Shown piece by piece: positions 53,223 to 62,411 of a DNA stretch of 64,000 nt (positions are counted from its first letter, which is position 1; every line of letters starts with the position of its first letter). The stretch spans positions 147,634 to 211,633 of the forward strand of contig QFQP01000006.1 of assembly GCA_003243425.1 (NCBI GenBank), written 5' to 3'. Under the pieces are notes generated by a model. It searched no databases, was not told the DNA's origin, and was given only the letters and a program-made list of their open reading frames with translations. The position numbers and the translations under genes were made by a program. The DNA comes from Archangium gephyra. GTDB taxonomy: Bacteria; Myxococcota; Myxococcia; Myxococcales; Myxococcaceae.

Positions 53223-53630
53223 ATGACCGAAAAGACCTACCGCGGAAGCTGCCACTGCAAGGCCATCACCTACGAAGTGAAGCTCGACCTCGCGAAGGGC
53301 ACGGGCAAGTGCAACTGCACGTTCTGTTCGAAGTCGCGCAACTGGGGGGCGTTCGTGAAGCCCGCCGACTTCACGTTGCTGTCCGGCAAGGACCAGCTCG
53401 CGAGCTACGCGGGCCGCAACCCGACCGGCCATCAGTACTTCTGCAAGACGTGTGGTGTGCGCACGCACGGAGATGGAGTCGTCGAAGAGATCGGCGGCGC
53501 CTACGTGTCGGTGCAGGTCGCGACGCTCGATGACGTCGACGCGAAGAACCTGCTCGAAGGCCAGGTGCGCTTCGCCAACGGTCGCGACAACGACTGGATG
53601 AACACGCCGGCGTTCACCGCGCACCTGTGA
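53223..53630 (+). CDS. GFA-family (glutathione-dependent formaldehyde-activating-like) zinc protein
   Basis: A 135-residue protein of the GFA/CENP-V family. Zinc ligands: Cys in GSCHCKAITYEV, CNCTFCSK and YFCKTCGVRT, giving the C-x-C ... C-x-x-C ... C-x-x-C layout of the family. Members bind zinc and sometimes glutathione; many are of unknown activity. The TGA overlaps the ATG of the next gene (TGATG), so it is coupled to a DUF2891 protein. Confidence 0.85.
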   Translation: MTEKTYRGSCHCKAITYEVKLDLAKGTGKCNCTFCSKSRNWGAFVKPADFTLLSGKDQLASYAGRNPTGHQYFCKTCGVRTHGDGVVEEIGGAYVSVQVATLDDVDAKNLLEGQVRFANGRDNDWMNTPAFTAHL

Positions 53631-54655
53631 TGCTGCTCGCGCTGGTCCTCGCGGCGGCGCCCGCCGACTTCGAAGCGCCCGCCGCCGAGCGCTTCGCGAA
53701 GTTGGCGCTCGCGTGCGTACACCGGGAATACCCGAACAAGCTCGCGCACGTGCTCCAGGGCCCGAAGGACGTACGTGCGCCCAGCCAGCTCACCCCCGCC
53801 TTCTATGGTTGCTACGACTGGCACTCTTCGGTGCACGGGCACTGGTTGTTGGCGCGGTTGGCGCGCGCCTTCCCTCAAACGAAGTTCGCCGCCGACGCTC
53901 GCAGGGCCCTGGCGAAGAGCCTGACCCGGAAGAACCTCGACGCAGAGTTCGCCTATTTGAATGGCGCGGGCCGCACGAGCTTCGAGCGGCCGTACGGGCT
54001 CGCGTGGTTGCTGCAGCTCGCGGCGGAGCTTCGTGAGTGGGACGCGCCGGAAGCCAGGCAGTGGTCGAAGAACCTCGAGCCCCTCGAGAAAGCGGCGGCG
54101 GCGCGCATCCGTGCGTGGCTGCCGAAGTTGAACAAACCCATTCGCATCGGTGAGCACGACCAGACGGCGTTCGCGTTCGGCCTCATCTGGGACTGGGCGA
54201 AGATCGCGAACGACGAAGCGATGCAGACGCTGCTGAAGGACCGCGTCACCCAGTACTACGAGGCCGACAGGGCGTGTCCGCTCTCATGGGAACCCAACGG
54301 TCAGGACTTCCTGTCTCCATGCCTGGCGGAAGCCGACTTGATGCGGCGCGTGTTGCCGGCAGACCGGTACGCGAAGTGGCTCCGCGAGTTCCTGCCGACG
54401 TTCTCGCTTACGCCCGCAGAGGTGACGGACAGGTCGGACCCGAAGCTGGCGCACCTCGACGGGCTCAACCTGAGCCGCGCGTGGATGTTGGAGGGCATCG
54501 CGTCGGCGCTCCCCGCGAACGAGGCGAGCGTGTTCCTGACCGCAGCCAGGGTGCATCGCGAGGCAGGGCTGGTCGCGGTCACCGGCGAGCACTACGAAGG
54601 TGGGCACTGGCTCGGCAGCTTCGCGGTCTATCTCGTCACTCGGCGCGGGCTCTGA
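53630..54655 (+). CDS. DUF2891 protein, exported
   Basis: A 341-residue protein starting with a hydrophobic leader (MLLALVLAAAPADFEAP). Family-like motifs are YGCYDWHSSVHGHW near residue 60, FERPYGLAWLLQLA near 115 and DFLSPCLAEADLMRRVL near 225. The whole protein resembles an alpha/alpha toroid, the fold of many glycoside-active enzymes. Function is not established for DUF2891. It overlaps by 20 bases the convergent gene at its 3' end. Confidence 0.75.
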   Translation: MLLALVLAAAPADFEAPAAERFAKLALACVHREYPNKLAHVLQGPKDVRAPSQLTPAFYGCYDWHSSVHGHWLLARLARAFPQTKFAADARRALAKSLTRKNLDAEFAYLNGAGRTSFERPYGLAWLLQLAAELREWDAPEARQWSKNLEPLEKAAAARIRAWLPKLNKPIRIGEHDQTAFAFGLIWDWAKIANDEAMQTLLKDRVTQYYEADRACPLSWEPNGQDFLSPCLAEADLMRRVLPADRYAKWLREFLPTFSLTPAEVTDRSDPKLAHLDGLNLSRAWMLEGIASALPANEASVFLTAARVHREAGLVAVTGEHYEGGHWLGSFAVYLVTRRGL

Positions 54656-55730
54656 GCGCTTCGAGCCGCGCGTGCAGCGTGTCGAGATAGCCGGCGTACA
54701 TCTGGTAGCGCAGGTCCATCGGGTCGGAGGCCAGGAAGCGGCGGAGGAACGGCGCCGCGAGGCGCTCCTGGGCAGCGATGATGGCGGCATCACGTTCACC
54801 CGACGGCAACCTCGCCGCCGCTTCGACTTCGCGCATGCCGCGGTCGAACTTCCGCCAATAGAGCCGCAACGCGATGGTCCCCGAAAGGCCGCGCGTCCAC
54901 GGGGCTGCGCGTTGATCAGCGGTGATCAACCGCGCGTTCGCCGGGAGCATGGCGTCGTACCGGGCCGGCACCCACGCGCCGAAGAGTTGCAGCGCCAGCG
55001 ACGTGCGCTCGAGCCGCATCATCTCGGCGCCGTCGGGCCCGAGCCTCGCCACTTCCCCCACGCGCCTCGCGAAGCGCTGCCGTGCCTCGACGCTCGCCGC
55101 ATCGAGCGCGTCGCCACACCCCGCGTCCACCGCGCGCACCGGGCCCAGCGTCGGCAACATGGCCTCGAGCCCTTCGAGCCGCATCCACGCGGTCGTCACC
55201 GTCAACGTCGCGCCGCACAGCTCGAGCGCGTCGTCAGCGCGACCCTGTTCCAGCGCATCACGCATGAGCAACGGCGCGAGGGACGTCAGCGACTCCATCA
55301 GGCGTGGCATCGACTGACGACGGCCGTGTCTCACGTCGGCGAACGCGCCCAGGCCACCCGCCGGAGCGACCGTCGCCAGGCGGCCACACGCCGCGACCTC
55401 GGCCACCCACGCGCGGTGCGCGTCGACTTCGGCGCGTGCCTCGTCACGGAGGGCCGCGAACGGTGAGACCCCCGAGGTCACGGCCATCACCGCAGCGTCG
55501 GTCCACGGAAGCTGACGACTCAGGTCCGGCGACACGTCGGCGGCGCGACCCAGACAGTCGATGACGTTCCCCGGTTCGTTGCCTGAGAGCACGAAGCTGC
55601 GCGCGTCGAGCTCACGCGCGTCGGTGACGACGCCTTGCGCCAGCGACCGGGCCTGCACCGTGAGCACGAGCCAGAAGCCGACCGGCAGAGCGAGCACCAA
55701 CCCCAGCATCACGAGCACGACGCGCTTCAC
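54636..55730 (-). CDS. Membrane-anchored hypothetical protein
   Basis: A 364-residue protein from GTG 55730: VKRVVLVMLGLVLALPVGFW is one N-terminal membrane anchor, and the rest is helical and probably periplasmic. Features include DCLGRAADVSPDLSRQLPW and a C-terminal charged helix DTLHARLEALRARAE. Four Cys are spread over the mature part. I do not recognise a family. It is divergent from the LptC-like gene with 10 bases between start codons. Confidence 0.6.
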   Translation of the reverse strand: MKRVVLVMLGLVLALPVGFWLVLTVQARSLAQGVVTDARELDARSFVLSGNEPGNVIDCLGRAADVSPDLSRQLPWTDAAVMAVTSGVSPFAALRDEARAEVDAHRAWVAEVAACGRLATVAPAGGLGAFADVRHGRRQSMPRLMESLTSLAPLLMRDALEQGRADDALELCGATLTVTTAWMRLEGLEAMLPTLGPVRAVDAGCGDALDAASVEARQRFARRVGEVARLGPDGAEMMRLERTSLALQLFGAWVPARYDAMLPANARLITADQRAAPWTRGLSGTIALRLYWRKFDRGMREVEAAARLPSGERDAAIIAAQERLAAPFLRRFLASDPMDLRYQMYAGYLDTLHARLEALRARAE

Positions 55731-55740
55731 GCTGTGCCGA

Positions 55741-56304
55741 ATGATGCCAGCCCGCCCGGAGTTTCGCGCACTGGACACCCCGCCAGCGCCGCGCTTGAAC
55801 GCGCTCGTGCGGTGGCTTCTTCCGGTGCTGGCGTTGCTGTCGTGCGCGAGGCCGTCGCAGCCGGTGCGCGACCCCTCGCACCCCGACCTCACGCTCGAGA
55901 ACGTCACCGTGCGCTCGTGGAACGGCACTGAGCTGCGCGTCATCACCACCGCCGACTCGCTCTCGCTGTCCCGCGAAGGTGGCGCGGCGGGAATGCTCAC
56001 GGCGCGAGATGCAGGCATCACCGTCATTCGTGACGGCACGCACGTCACCGCGCCCATCGTCACTGGCAATTTCCTGGCTGGCGACGTCGAGGGGCAGGGC
56101 GGCGTGAAGCTCACCGCGCCCAACGAGGTGAAAGGTGAATCACCACGCGTCGCCTACTCGCGGAGCCTGGGCATCGCCTCGTCTGACGCGGGCGTCATCG
56201 TCACGCAGCCCGGCATGTCACTCGAGGCCACCGGCTTCACCGCCAATGTCCCCGAGCAGTCAGCGGAGTTCGAGAACGCCGACACGCGCTTCGTCCCGAA
56301 GTGA
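55741..56304 (+). CDS. LptC-like LPS-export lipoprotein
   Basis: A 187-residue protein with a hydrophobic leader and lipobox LSCA. The mature part is a repeating beta-strand series (LTLENVTVRSWNGTELRV, VKLTAPNEVKGESPR, VIVTQPGMSLEATGF) with the jelly-roll periodicity of LptC/OstA-type proteins that pass lipopolysaccharide across the periplasm. LptA and LptB are not in the window. Two start codons (ATG ATG) lie in tandem at 55741. Confidence 0.65.
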   Translation: MMPARPEFRALDTPPAPRLNALVRWLLPVLALLSCARPSQPVRDPSHPDLTLENVTVRSWNGTELRVITTADSLSLSREGGAAGMLTARDAGITVIRDGTHVTAPIVTGNFLAGDVEGQGGVKLTAPNEVKGESPRVAYSRSLGIASSDAGVIVTQPGMSLEATGFTANVPEQSAEFENADTRFVPK

Positions 56305-56344
56305 CGTAGCCTTCGAGCTCCGGCCGGAAACGAAGGAGTTCCCC

Positions 56345-57409
56345 ATGTGGAAGTTCTCGATTCGTGAGCTGCGCCTCGCCGTACTCGGTGTCTCGGCGGC
56401 GCCGCTCGTCATCACCGGTTGTGGCCGTACCCTGGGCGCAGAGCTCGACCTCTCCGAAGTCGGGGTGATTCCCTCGAAAGATGGTGGTCGCGAGCTCGAC
56501 GGTGGCCGGCCTGATTCCGGTGTTCCCGATGCAGGTTTCGTCGACGCTGGCGCTCCCGATGCCGGCGACCCCTGCTTCGTGGTCAAAGGGCCCGACGCCG
56601 GGTGGATTCAGCACCTCGCGTTCTCGTGCGGCAGCGACTGGCCGACGGAGCATCACGGTGTCGTCGACGAAGCCGGCTCCTGTTACGACTCGACGCTCTG
56701 CCAGTCGTACTGCGGCGCGTGGGCCTACGCGTGCAGGCTGCTCGAGACGCCTGAACCCTCTGAAGTCGTGTGCTGGCAGGGCTGCGTCGGCCGACTCATC
56801 GACGGCGCCACGCCGCAGTTCGAAGGTGAAGGGCTGGGTGGGGTGCTCGCCAACATGGCCGCGCACGAAGGCGCGGCAGCCATCGCCTTCGCCCAGCTCG
56901 CTCATGAAGTCGGTGCGCACGGCCTCCCGTCGCAGTTGGTCGACGCGGCTCGACGCGCCGCGCACGAAGAACGGCAACACACACGGCTCGTCGGTTCGCT
57001 GGCGCGGTCTCGCGGCGGCCACTTCGACGTGCGCAGGCACGCCTTCGAAGGTCCCCGCTCGCTCGAAGCCATCGCCCTCGAGAACGCCCGGGAAGGCTGC
57101 GTGCGCGAAACGCTGGGCGCGATGGTCGGCCTCTACCAGTCGCTGCACGCGCGCGACGCGCAGGTCCGTGAAGTCATGGCGCGCGTCAGCAGCGATGAGC
57201 TCGGGCACGCGGCCTGGAGTCACGCCGTCGCTGGCACGCTCGAGCCGCGGCTCGAACTCGCCGCCCGCCGTCGCGTTCGTGAAGCGCGCGCCTACGCCGT
57301 GTCGACCGCCGCTGCCGAACTCGCCCGTTCGGTCGATGTGCAACATGCCGCTGCGCTCGGCTTTCCCGACGAGGAAAAGCTGCACGCGCTCGCTCGCGCC
57401 TTGAGCTGA
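56345..57409 (+). CDS. Ferritin-like-domain lipoprotein
   Basis: A 354-residue lipoprotein: MWKFSIRELRLAVLGVSAAP leads into lipobox ITGC. A long Asp/Ala/Gly-rich linker (GVPDAGFVDAGAPDAGD) and a Cys-rich segment (about 85-140) precede a four-helix domain. Likely diiron ligands there are HEGAAAIAF, AHEERQHTRL, ENAREGCVRET and SSDELGHAAW, giving the paired Glu-x-x-His of ferritin-like proteins. Being lipid-anchored, the site would lie outside the cytoplasm. Possible roles are oxidase or metal binding; such proteins recur in myxobacterial genomes. ATG at 56345 has a strong AAGGAG-type site 7-10 bases upstream. Confidence 0.75.
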   Translation: MWKFSIRELRLAVLGVSAAPLVITGCGRTLGAELDLSEVGVIPSKDGGRELDGGRPDSGVPDAGFVDAGAPDAGDPCFVVKGPDAGWIQHLAFSCGSDWPTEHHGVVDEAGSCYDSTLCQSYCGAWAYACRLLETPEPSEVVCWQGCVGRLIDGATPQFEGEGLGGVLANMAAHEGAAAIAFAQLAHEVGAHGLPSQLVDAARRAAHEERQHTRLVGSLARSRGGHFDVRRHAFEGPRSLEAIALENAREGCVRETLGAMVGLYQSLHARDAQVREVMARVSSDELGHAAWSHAVAGTLEPRLELAARRRVREARAYAVSTAAAELARSVDVQHAAALGFPDEEKLHALARALS

Positions 57410-57495
57410 CGCGCACTTCACGGCGTGGGTCGAATCGTGATGTCGCCGGCTACCCGCGTCACTGACGCGCGTCTGCGCACGCGCGCGCACAGAGT

Positions 57496-57530
57496 CAAAC
57501 GAGACATCGATGCGGCGATGACATGTCTCG
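57496..57530. promoter_or_regulatory. 10-bp inverted repeat upstream of GAF kinase gene
   Basis: AACGAGACAT (57496-57505) and ATGTCTCGTT (57521-57530) are perfect complementary arms with a 15-base spacer, about 60 bases before the kinase start. The half ATGTCTCGT also occurs in the TetR-type dyad at 32113-32129. Could be an operator or a hairpin. Confidence 0.5.
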
Positions 57531-57588
57531 TTAATGTTGCCCCTCGAGGCGCGATGGTCGGTGTTCGACCCGCGCGGGGGGGAAGTGC

Positions 57589-58782
57589 ATGCACACCGCA
57601 GTCAAACCATTCATTTCGGCAGTTCAGCAGTTGGCGTTGGCGACGACGCGCCAGCAGGTCATCGAAACGCTGGCGACGACCGCGCGCAGCCTCATCGGCG
57701 CCGATGGCGCGACCGTGGTGTTCCGCGACGGCGACAAGAGCTTCTACGTGCACGAAGACGCGATGGCGCCGTTGTTCGCGCCGGGCCGGTTCTCCATCAA
57801 GGCCTGCGTGAGTGGTTGGGTGATGGAGAACGCGAAGCCCGCCGTCATCGACGACGTCTACACCGACGCGCGCGTGCCCATCGAGGTGTACCGGCCGACG
57901 TTCGTGAAGAGCATGGGCATGGTGCCGATTCGGTCGATGGCGCCCATTGGAGCGCTCGGCGTGTACTGGGCGCAGGGCCATCACATGACGCCCGACGAGC
58001 TCGAGCGCGCGCAGGCCCTCGCAGACTCGGCGGCGGTCGCGCTGCAGAACGTGAACACGCTCGAGAACCTCGAAGAGCGCGTTCGTGAACGTACGCAGCA
58101 ACTGACCCAGATGAATCAGGACCTGCGGCTGTTCGCGGGCTCGGTTGCGCACGACCTCCGCAGCCCGCTCACGCTGCTCATCGGCGACGCCGAGGCGTTG
58201 CAGTACGAAGATCTGCCGGTCGAAGAGCGCGGAGAGCTCGCGCGTGAGCTGATGCAGACCGCGCTGCACATGAACGGCATGCTGCAGGGGTTGCTCGACC
58301 TCTCGCACGTCACCAGCCGTCCGTTGGCGGTGGCGCCCGTGAATCTCTCGCGCGTGGCCGAAGACTCGCTGCGGCTGCTCCGCAGCATCGAGCCGAACCG
58401 CAACGTGAGCGTCGTCATCGAGCCCGGCCTCGCCGTCGACGCCGACGAGGGCCTGATGCGCGTGGTGATGGGCAACCTGCTCAACAACGCGTGGAAGTAC
58501 ACGTCGCGGCAACCGTCGGCGCACATTCGCTTCGGCATCGAGCCGATGAACAGTGGTGACGCCTTCGTCGTGCAGGACGATGGCGCCGGCTTCGACGCGA
58601 AGAGCCTCAACTTCGAGGCCTTCCGCCGTTTTCATGCGGCCAACGAGTTCCCGGGCAACGGGCTGGGGCTGGCGACGGTGCATCGCGCCATCACCCGGCA
58701 CGGCGGCTCGATGTGGGCCGAGTCGTCGCGGGGGGCGGGCGCCCGCTTCTATTTCCGGCTGCCGCCCCGCGCGCACGCGTGA
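57589..58782 (+). CDS. GAF-domain sensor histidine kinase
   Basis: A 397-residue cytoplasmic kinase. GAF domain at about residues 18-155, a coiled-coil linker (about 160-185, ERVRERTQQLTQMNQDL), HisKA with phospho-acceptor H box SVAHDLRSPLTLL near 190, and a GHKL ATPase domain with N box NLLNNAWKYT, G1 VQDDGAGFD and G2 GNGLGLATVH. Similar in layout to phytochrome-like or Bph-related kinases without a chromophore Cys. No response regulator is adjacent. ATG at 57589, preceded by a G-rich ribosome-binding site. Confidence 0.9.
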   Translation: MHTAVKPFISAVQQLALATTRQQVIETLATTARSLIGADGATVVFRDGDKSFYVHEDAMAPLFAPGRFSIKACVSGWVMENAKPAVIDDVYTDARVPIEVYRPTFVKSMGMVPIRSMAPIGALGVYWAQGHHMTPDELERAQALADSAAVALQNVNTLENLEERVRERTQQLTQMNQDLRLFAGSVAHDLRSPLTLLIGDAEALQYEDLPVEERGELARELMQTALHMNGMLQGLLDLSHVTSRPLAVAPVNLSRVAEDSLRLLRSIEPNRNVSVVIEPGLAVDADEGLMRVVMGNLLNNAWKYTSRQPSAHIRFGIEPMNSGDAFVVQDDGAGFDAKSLNFEAFRRFHAANEFPGNGLGLATVHRAITRHGGSMWAESSRGAGARFYFRLPPRAHA

Positions 58783-58845
58783 ATCGGCGGTTACCGACGC
58801 GTCGAGTCGTGAGGGTTCGCGCGCCATGAGCGGTAAGGTGGGCGC

Positions 58846-61023
58846 GTGCCCACAAGGAAGCCAGCCGCTGGCCCAGGCGCCGTCATTTCTTCGCTTCGCT
58901 ACACCGTCCAGCACGCTGGCGTCGGGCGCGGCATGGCGGCGCTCGCGCGCGTGAATCAGAAGCAGGGCTTCGACTGCCCCGGCTGCGCGTGGCCCGACCC
59001 CGAGCACCGTTCGGTCGCCGAGTTCTGTGAGAACGGTGCGCGCGCCGTCGCGCACGAGGCCGACTCGAAGCGCGTCGACGCGCACTTCTTCGCCAACCAT
59101 GACGTCGCCAGCCTGCGCGCGAAGACAGGCCACTGGCTCGAGCAGCAGGGCCGGCTCGTGGAGCCGATGGTGCTGCACCCCGGCGCCGCGCACTACGCGC
59201 CCATCTCGTGGGGAGAAGCGTTCTCGCTCGTCGCCAACGCCTTGAAGGCCCTGCCGTCGGCTGACGCCGCGGCGTTCTACACGTCGGGCCGCGCGTCGAA
59301 CGAGGCCGCGTTTCTGTACCAGTTGTTCGCGCGCGCGCTGGGCACCAACAACCTGCCGGACTGCAGCAACCTCTGTCACGAGTCGAGCGGCAAGGGGCTG
59401 GCGACGACCATCGGCGTGGGCAAAGGCACCGTGCAGCTGAGCGACTTTGCGCTCGCCGACTGCATCATCATTCTCGGGCAGAACCCGGGCACCAACCACC
59501 CGCGCATGTTGTCGACGTTGCGCGCGGCGGCGTTGCGCGGCGCGAAGATCATCGCCGTGAACCCGCTGCGCGAGGTCTCGCTCGAGGCCTTCGCCGACCC
59601 GCAGTCGCCCGGCGGACTCCTCGGCTTCGGGACGAAGCTGGCGACGCAGTACGTGCAGGTCCGCATCAACGGTGACGTGGCGTTCTTGAAGGGCGTGATG
59701 AAGGCGGTGTTCGCGCTCGACGCGCTCGACCGCGCGTTCATCGACGAGCACACCGTCGGTTTCGAGGCACTCCGCGCTTCGGTGGAATCGGCCAGCTGGG
59801 AGGAACTCGAAGCGGCCTCAGGCGTCACCCGCGCGGACATGGAAGAAGCTGGCCGCACCTACGCCGAATCGAAGGCCGTCATCGCGTGCTGGGCGATGGG
59901 GCTCACGCAGCACAAGAACGGCGTGGGCAACGTTCGTGAGGTGGTGAACCTGCTGGCGCTGCGCAGCAACATCGGCCGGCCCGGCGCCGGTGCGTGCCCG
60001 GTGCGTGGTCACAGCAACGTGCAGGGTGACCGTACCGTCGGCATCTACGAAGCACCGAGCGAGGCGTTCCTGGCGAAGCTCGACCAAGGCACCGGCATCG
60101 AGAGCCCGCGCAAGCACGGGCACGACGTGGTCGGCACCATCGCCGCGATGGAGAAGGGTGAAGTCACCGTCTTCATGTCGCTGGGTGGGAACTTCGTCTC
60201 GGCCTCGCCCGACACGCAGCGCACCGCGAAGGCGCTGCACCGGTGCTCGCTGACGGTGCAGGTGAGCACCAAGTTGAATCACTCGCACCTCGAGACGGGG
60301 CGCACCGCGCTCATTCTTCCCTGCCTCGGCCGCACCGAAGACGACCGCGGGCAGTTCGTCACCGTCGAAGACTCGATGAGCGTGGTGCACAAGAGTCAGG
60401 GCCGTCTGAAGCCATGCAGCCCGCTCGTGCACGGCGAGCCGTGGATCATCGCGCAGTTGGCCCACGCCACCCTGGGGAATGCGGGCCACGTCGACTGGGA
60501 AAGACTCGCCGACGACTACGACGCCATTCGCGACCTCATCGAGAAGTCGATCGACGGCTTCGAGCGCTACAACGAACGCGTGCGTGAGCCGGGCGGCTTC
60601 GTGCTCGTCAACGCTGCGCGCGAGCGTCAATGGCATACGGCGTCGCAGAAGTGCGAGTTCACCGTGCAGCCGCTCCCGCACCACGATGTCGGTGTTGACG
60701 AGTTGTTGATGATGAGCATCCGCTCGCACGACCAGTTCAACACCACCGTGTACGAGTTGAACGACCGCTACCGCGGCATCAGCGGCGAACGGAACGTGGT
60801 GTTCATGAATCACGACGACGCGAAGAACTTCACGCCGACGGTGACGCTCGCGCGCGGCGAGGTTCACCTGCCGAAGTTCCGCGTGGTGCCGTACGACATT
60901 CCCCGCGGGAACTGCGCGACGTATTTCCCCGAGACCAACGCGTTGGTGCCGCTCGAGTCGATCGCCGACGAGAGCCGCACGCCAACTTCGAAGTCGGTGG
61001 TGGTGAAGGTGCTCCGTGAGTGA
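58846..61023 (+). CDS. ydeP: YdeP/FdhF-type molybdopterin oxidoreductase
   Basis: A 725-residue Mo-enzyme starting at GTG 58846. The N-terminus keeps a short CPGCAW motif, without the four-Cys FeS cluster of classic formate dehydrogenases, as in the YdeP group. Molybdopterin-binding segments include YTSGRASNEAAF, DCSNLCHESSGKGL, LGQNPGTNHPRML and GHSNVQGDRT. The C-terminal molydop-binding domain starts around residue 600. Function of YdeP is unclear; it has been linked to acid resistance in E. coli. It overlaps fdhD by eight bases, a partner that supplies sulfur to such cofactors. Confidence 0.87.
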   Translation: MPTRKPAAGPGAVISSLRYTVQHAGVGRGMAALARVNQKQGFDCPGCAWPDPEHRSVAEFCENGARAVAHEADSKRVDAHFFANHDVASLRAKTGHWLEQQGRLVEPMVLHPGAAHYAPISWGEAFSLVANALKALPSADAAAFYTSGRASNEAAFLYQLFARALGTNNLPDCSNLCHESSGKGLATTIGVGKGTVQLSDFALADCIIILGQNPGTNHPRMLSTLRAAALRGAKIIAVNPLREVSLEAFADPQSPGGLLGFGTKLATQYVQVRINGDVAFLKGVMKAVFALDALDRAFIDEHTVGFEALRASVESASWEELEAASGVTRADMEEAGRTYAESKAVIACWAMGLTQHKNGVGNVREVVNLLALRSNIGRPGAGACPVRGHSNVQGDRTVGIYEAPSEAFLAKLDQGTGIESPRKHGHDVVGTIAAMEKGEVTVFMSLGGNFVSASPDTQRTAKALHRCSLTVQVSTKLNHSHLETGRTALILPCLGRTEDDRGQFVTVEDSMSVVHKSQGRLKPCSPLVHGEPWIIAQLAHATLGNAGHVDWERLADDYDAIRDLIEKSIDGFERYNERVREPGGFVLVNAARERQWHTASQKCEFTVQPLPHHDVGVDELLMMSIRSHDQFNTTVYELNDRYRGISGERNVVFMNHDDAKNFTPTVTLARGEVHLPKFRVVPYDIPRGNCATYFPETNALVPLESIADESRTPTSKSVVVKVLRE

Positions 61024-61828
61024 ACTGACGGCGAGGCTCCCGAAGGTGAAGGTGCGCGGTGAACGGCGTGAACCGACGCTCGACGTCGTCGCCCACGAGG
61101 AACCGCTCGAACTGCAGGTGCACGGCACGTCACTCGCGGTGGTGATGCGCACGCCCGGTCACGACGAAGAGCTGGGCGCAGGCTTTCTGCTCACCGAGGG
61201 CGTCATCTCGGCGTGGACCGAAGTGGAGTCCATTCGCCACTGCACGACGGCGCCGACGCCGGAGGCAGAAGACAACGTGTTGCAGATTCACCTGCGCGTG
61301 CCCGTCGACCTCGCGAAGTTCAAGCGGCACCAGTTCGCGAGCAGCTCGTGCGGCGTGTGCGGCAAGGCGACGCTCGAGAACGCGCTGCGTACGTCGCCGC
61401 CGATTCGCTCGGAGTTGACGGTGTCGCCCGCCGTCCTGGTGTCGTTGTCGGCGAAGCTGCGCGCCAACCAACCGGCGTTCGATACCACCGGTGGTTTGCA
61501 TGCCGCGGGGCTGTTCACCGTACGCGGCGAGTTGCTGGTGGCGCGGGAAGACGTGGGCCGTCACAACGCGGTCGACAAGGTCATCGGCTGGGCGTTGCAC
61601 AGCGGCACGTCGATGAGCGGCGCGGTGATGATGGTGTCCGGCCGCCTGAGCTTCGAGCTGGTGCAGAAGTGCGTGGCCGCGAAGATCCCGGTGCTCGCGG
61701 GCATCTCGGCGCCCACGTCACTCGCGGTGCGCATGGCCGACGCGCTGGGCGTCACGCTGGTGGGCTTCCTGCGTGACGACGGCATGAACGTCTACGCACA
61801 CGCCGAACGCATCACGGCTGCGACCTGA
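61016..61828 (+). CDS. fdhD: FdhD sulfurtransferase for Mo-cofactor enzymes
   Basis: A 270-residue FdhD starting at GTG 61016. Conserved features: RTPGHDEELGAGFLLTEGVI near the N-terminus, the active CGVCGKATLE Cys motif at about 118-122, and REDVGRHNAVDKVIGWAL. FdhD transfers sulfur from a cysteine desulfurase to the molybdenum cofactor of formate dehydrogenase-like enzymes. Overlap with the YdeP-type gene indicates it matures that enzyme. Confidence 0.93.
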   Translation: MSELTARLPKVKVRGERREPTLDVVAHEEPLELQVHGTSLAVVMRTPGHDEELGAGFLLTEGVISAWTEVESIRHCTTAPTPEAEDNVLQIHLRVPVDLAKFKRHQFASSSCGVCGKATLENALRTSPPIRSELTVSPAVLVSLSAKLRANQPAFDTTGGLHAAGLFTVRGELLVAREDVGRHNAVDKVIGWALHSGTSMSGAVMMVSGRLSFELVQKCVAAKIPVLAGISAPTSLAVRMADALGVTLVGFLRDDGMNVYAHAERITAAT

Positions 61829-61901
61829 GCCACGCTGCCGACTTCGCGACCCGGCCCACCGACGACGACGCGAACAAGAGCTGGTGTAGAGACCAGGACC
61901 C

Positions 61902-62411
61902 ATGGCGAGTTTCGGTCACGTCGCAGTCGGCATCGCTGCAGCGCGTGTGTGCGACGGTGAGTTCCGGTGGAAGACGATGGTCGCGCTCGCTGCGTTCTCG
62001 CTCGTGCCCGACCTCGACGTCATCGCCTTCAAGTTCGGCATTCCGTACGCGGCGCCGTTCGGTCACCGCGGCGCGACGCATTCGATTCTGTTCGCCATCT
62101 TCGCCGGCGTCGTCGCCTTCGCGCTCACCAGAGACCGGAAGGCGATGCTCACGCTCTTCCTCGTGGTGCTCTCACACCCGCTGCTCGATTCGCTCACCGA
62201 TGGTGGGCTGGGCGTCGCGTTGTGGTGGCCGTTCTCCGACGAGCGCGTCTTCTCTCCGTGGACGCCCATCCCCGTGGCGCCGATCGGCAAGGGAATGCTG
62301 TCTGCGCGTGGCGCGTACGTGATGTTCGTGGAAGCAGCGGTGTCGCTGCCGTTCATCCTGCTCGCGCATCTCTTCGCGCCGAAGCGCGCTCACTCCGAGT
62401 CTTCGAGCTGA
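61902..62411 (+). CDS. YdjM-like membrane-bound metal-dependent hydrolase
   Basis: A 169-residue membrane protein of the DUF457/YdjM family. Conserved pieces: SFGHVAVGIAAARV, SLVPDLDVIAF, FGHRGATHSILFA and LSHPLLDSLTDGG, whose His and Asp residues form the metal site. Four or so hydrophobic segments. Family members are inner-membrane proteins thought to hydrolyse lipids or phosphoesters. Its 3' end overlaps the convergent Sel1-repeat gene by 22 bases. Confidence 0.82.
   Translation: MASFGHVAVGIAAARVCDGEFRWKTMVALAAFSLVPDLDVIAFKFGIPYAAPFGHRGATHSILFAIFAGVVAFALTRDRKAMLTLFLVVLSHPLLDSLTDGGLGVALWWPFSDERVFSPWTPIPVAPIGKGMLSARGAYVMFVEAAVSLPFILLAHLFAPKRAHSESSS

Noticed and set aside
57418..59751. 777-residue open frame on the minus strand
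   Set aside because: It is antisense to the GAF kinase and the YdeP-type gene, is rich in Arg/His/Gln from reverse reading of biased codons, and has no recognisable domain.
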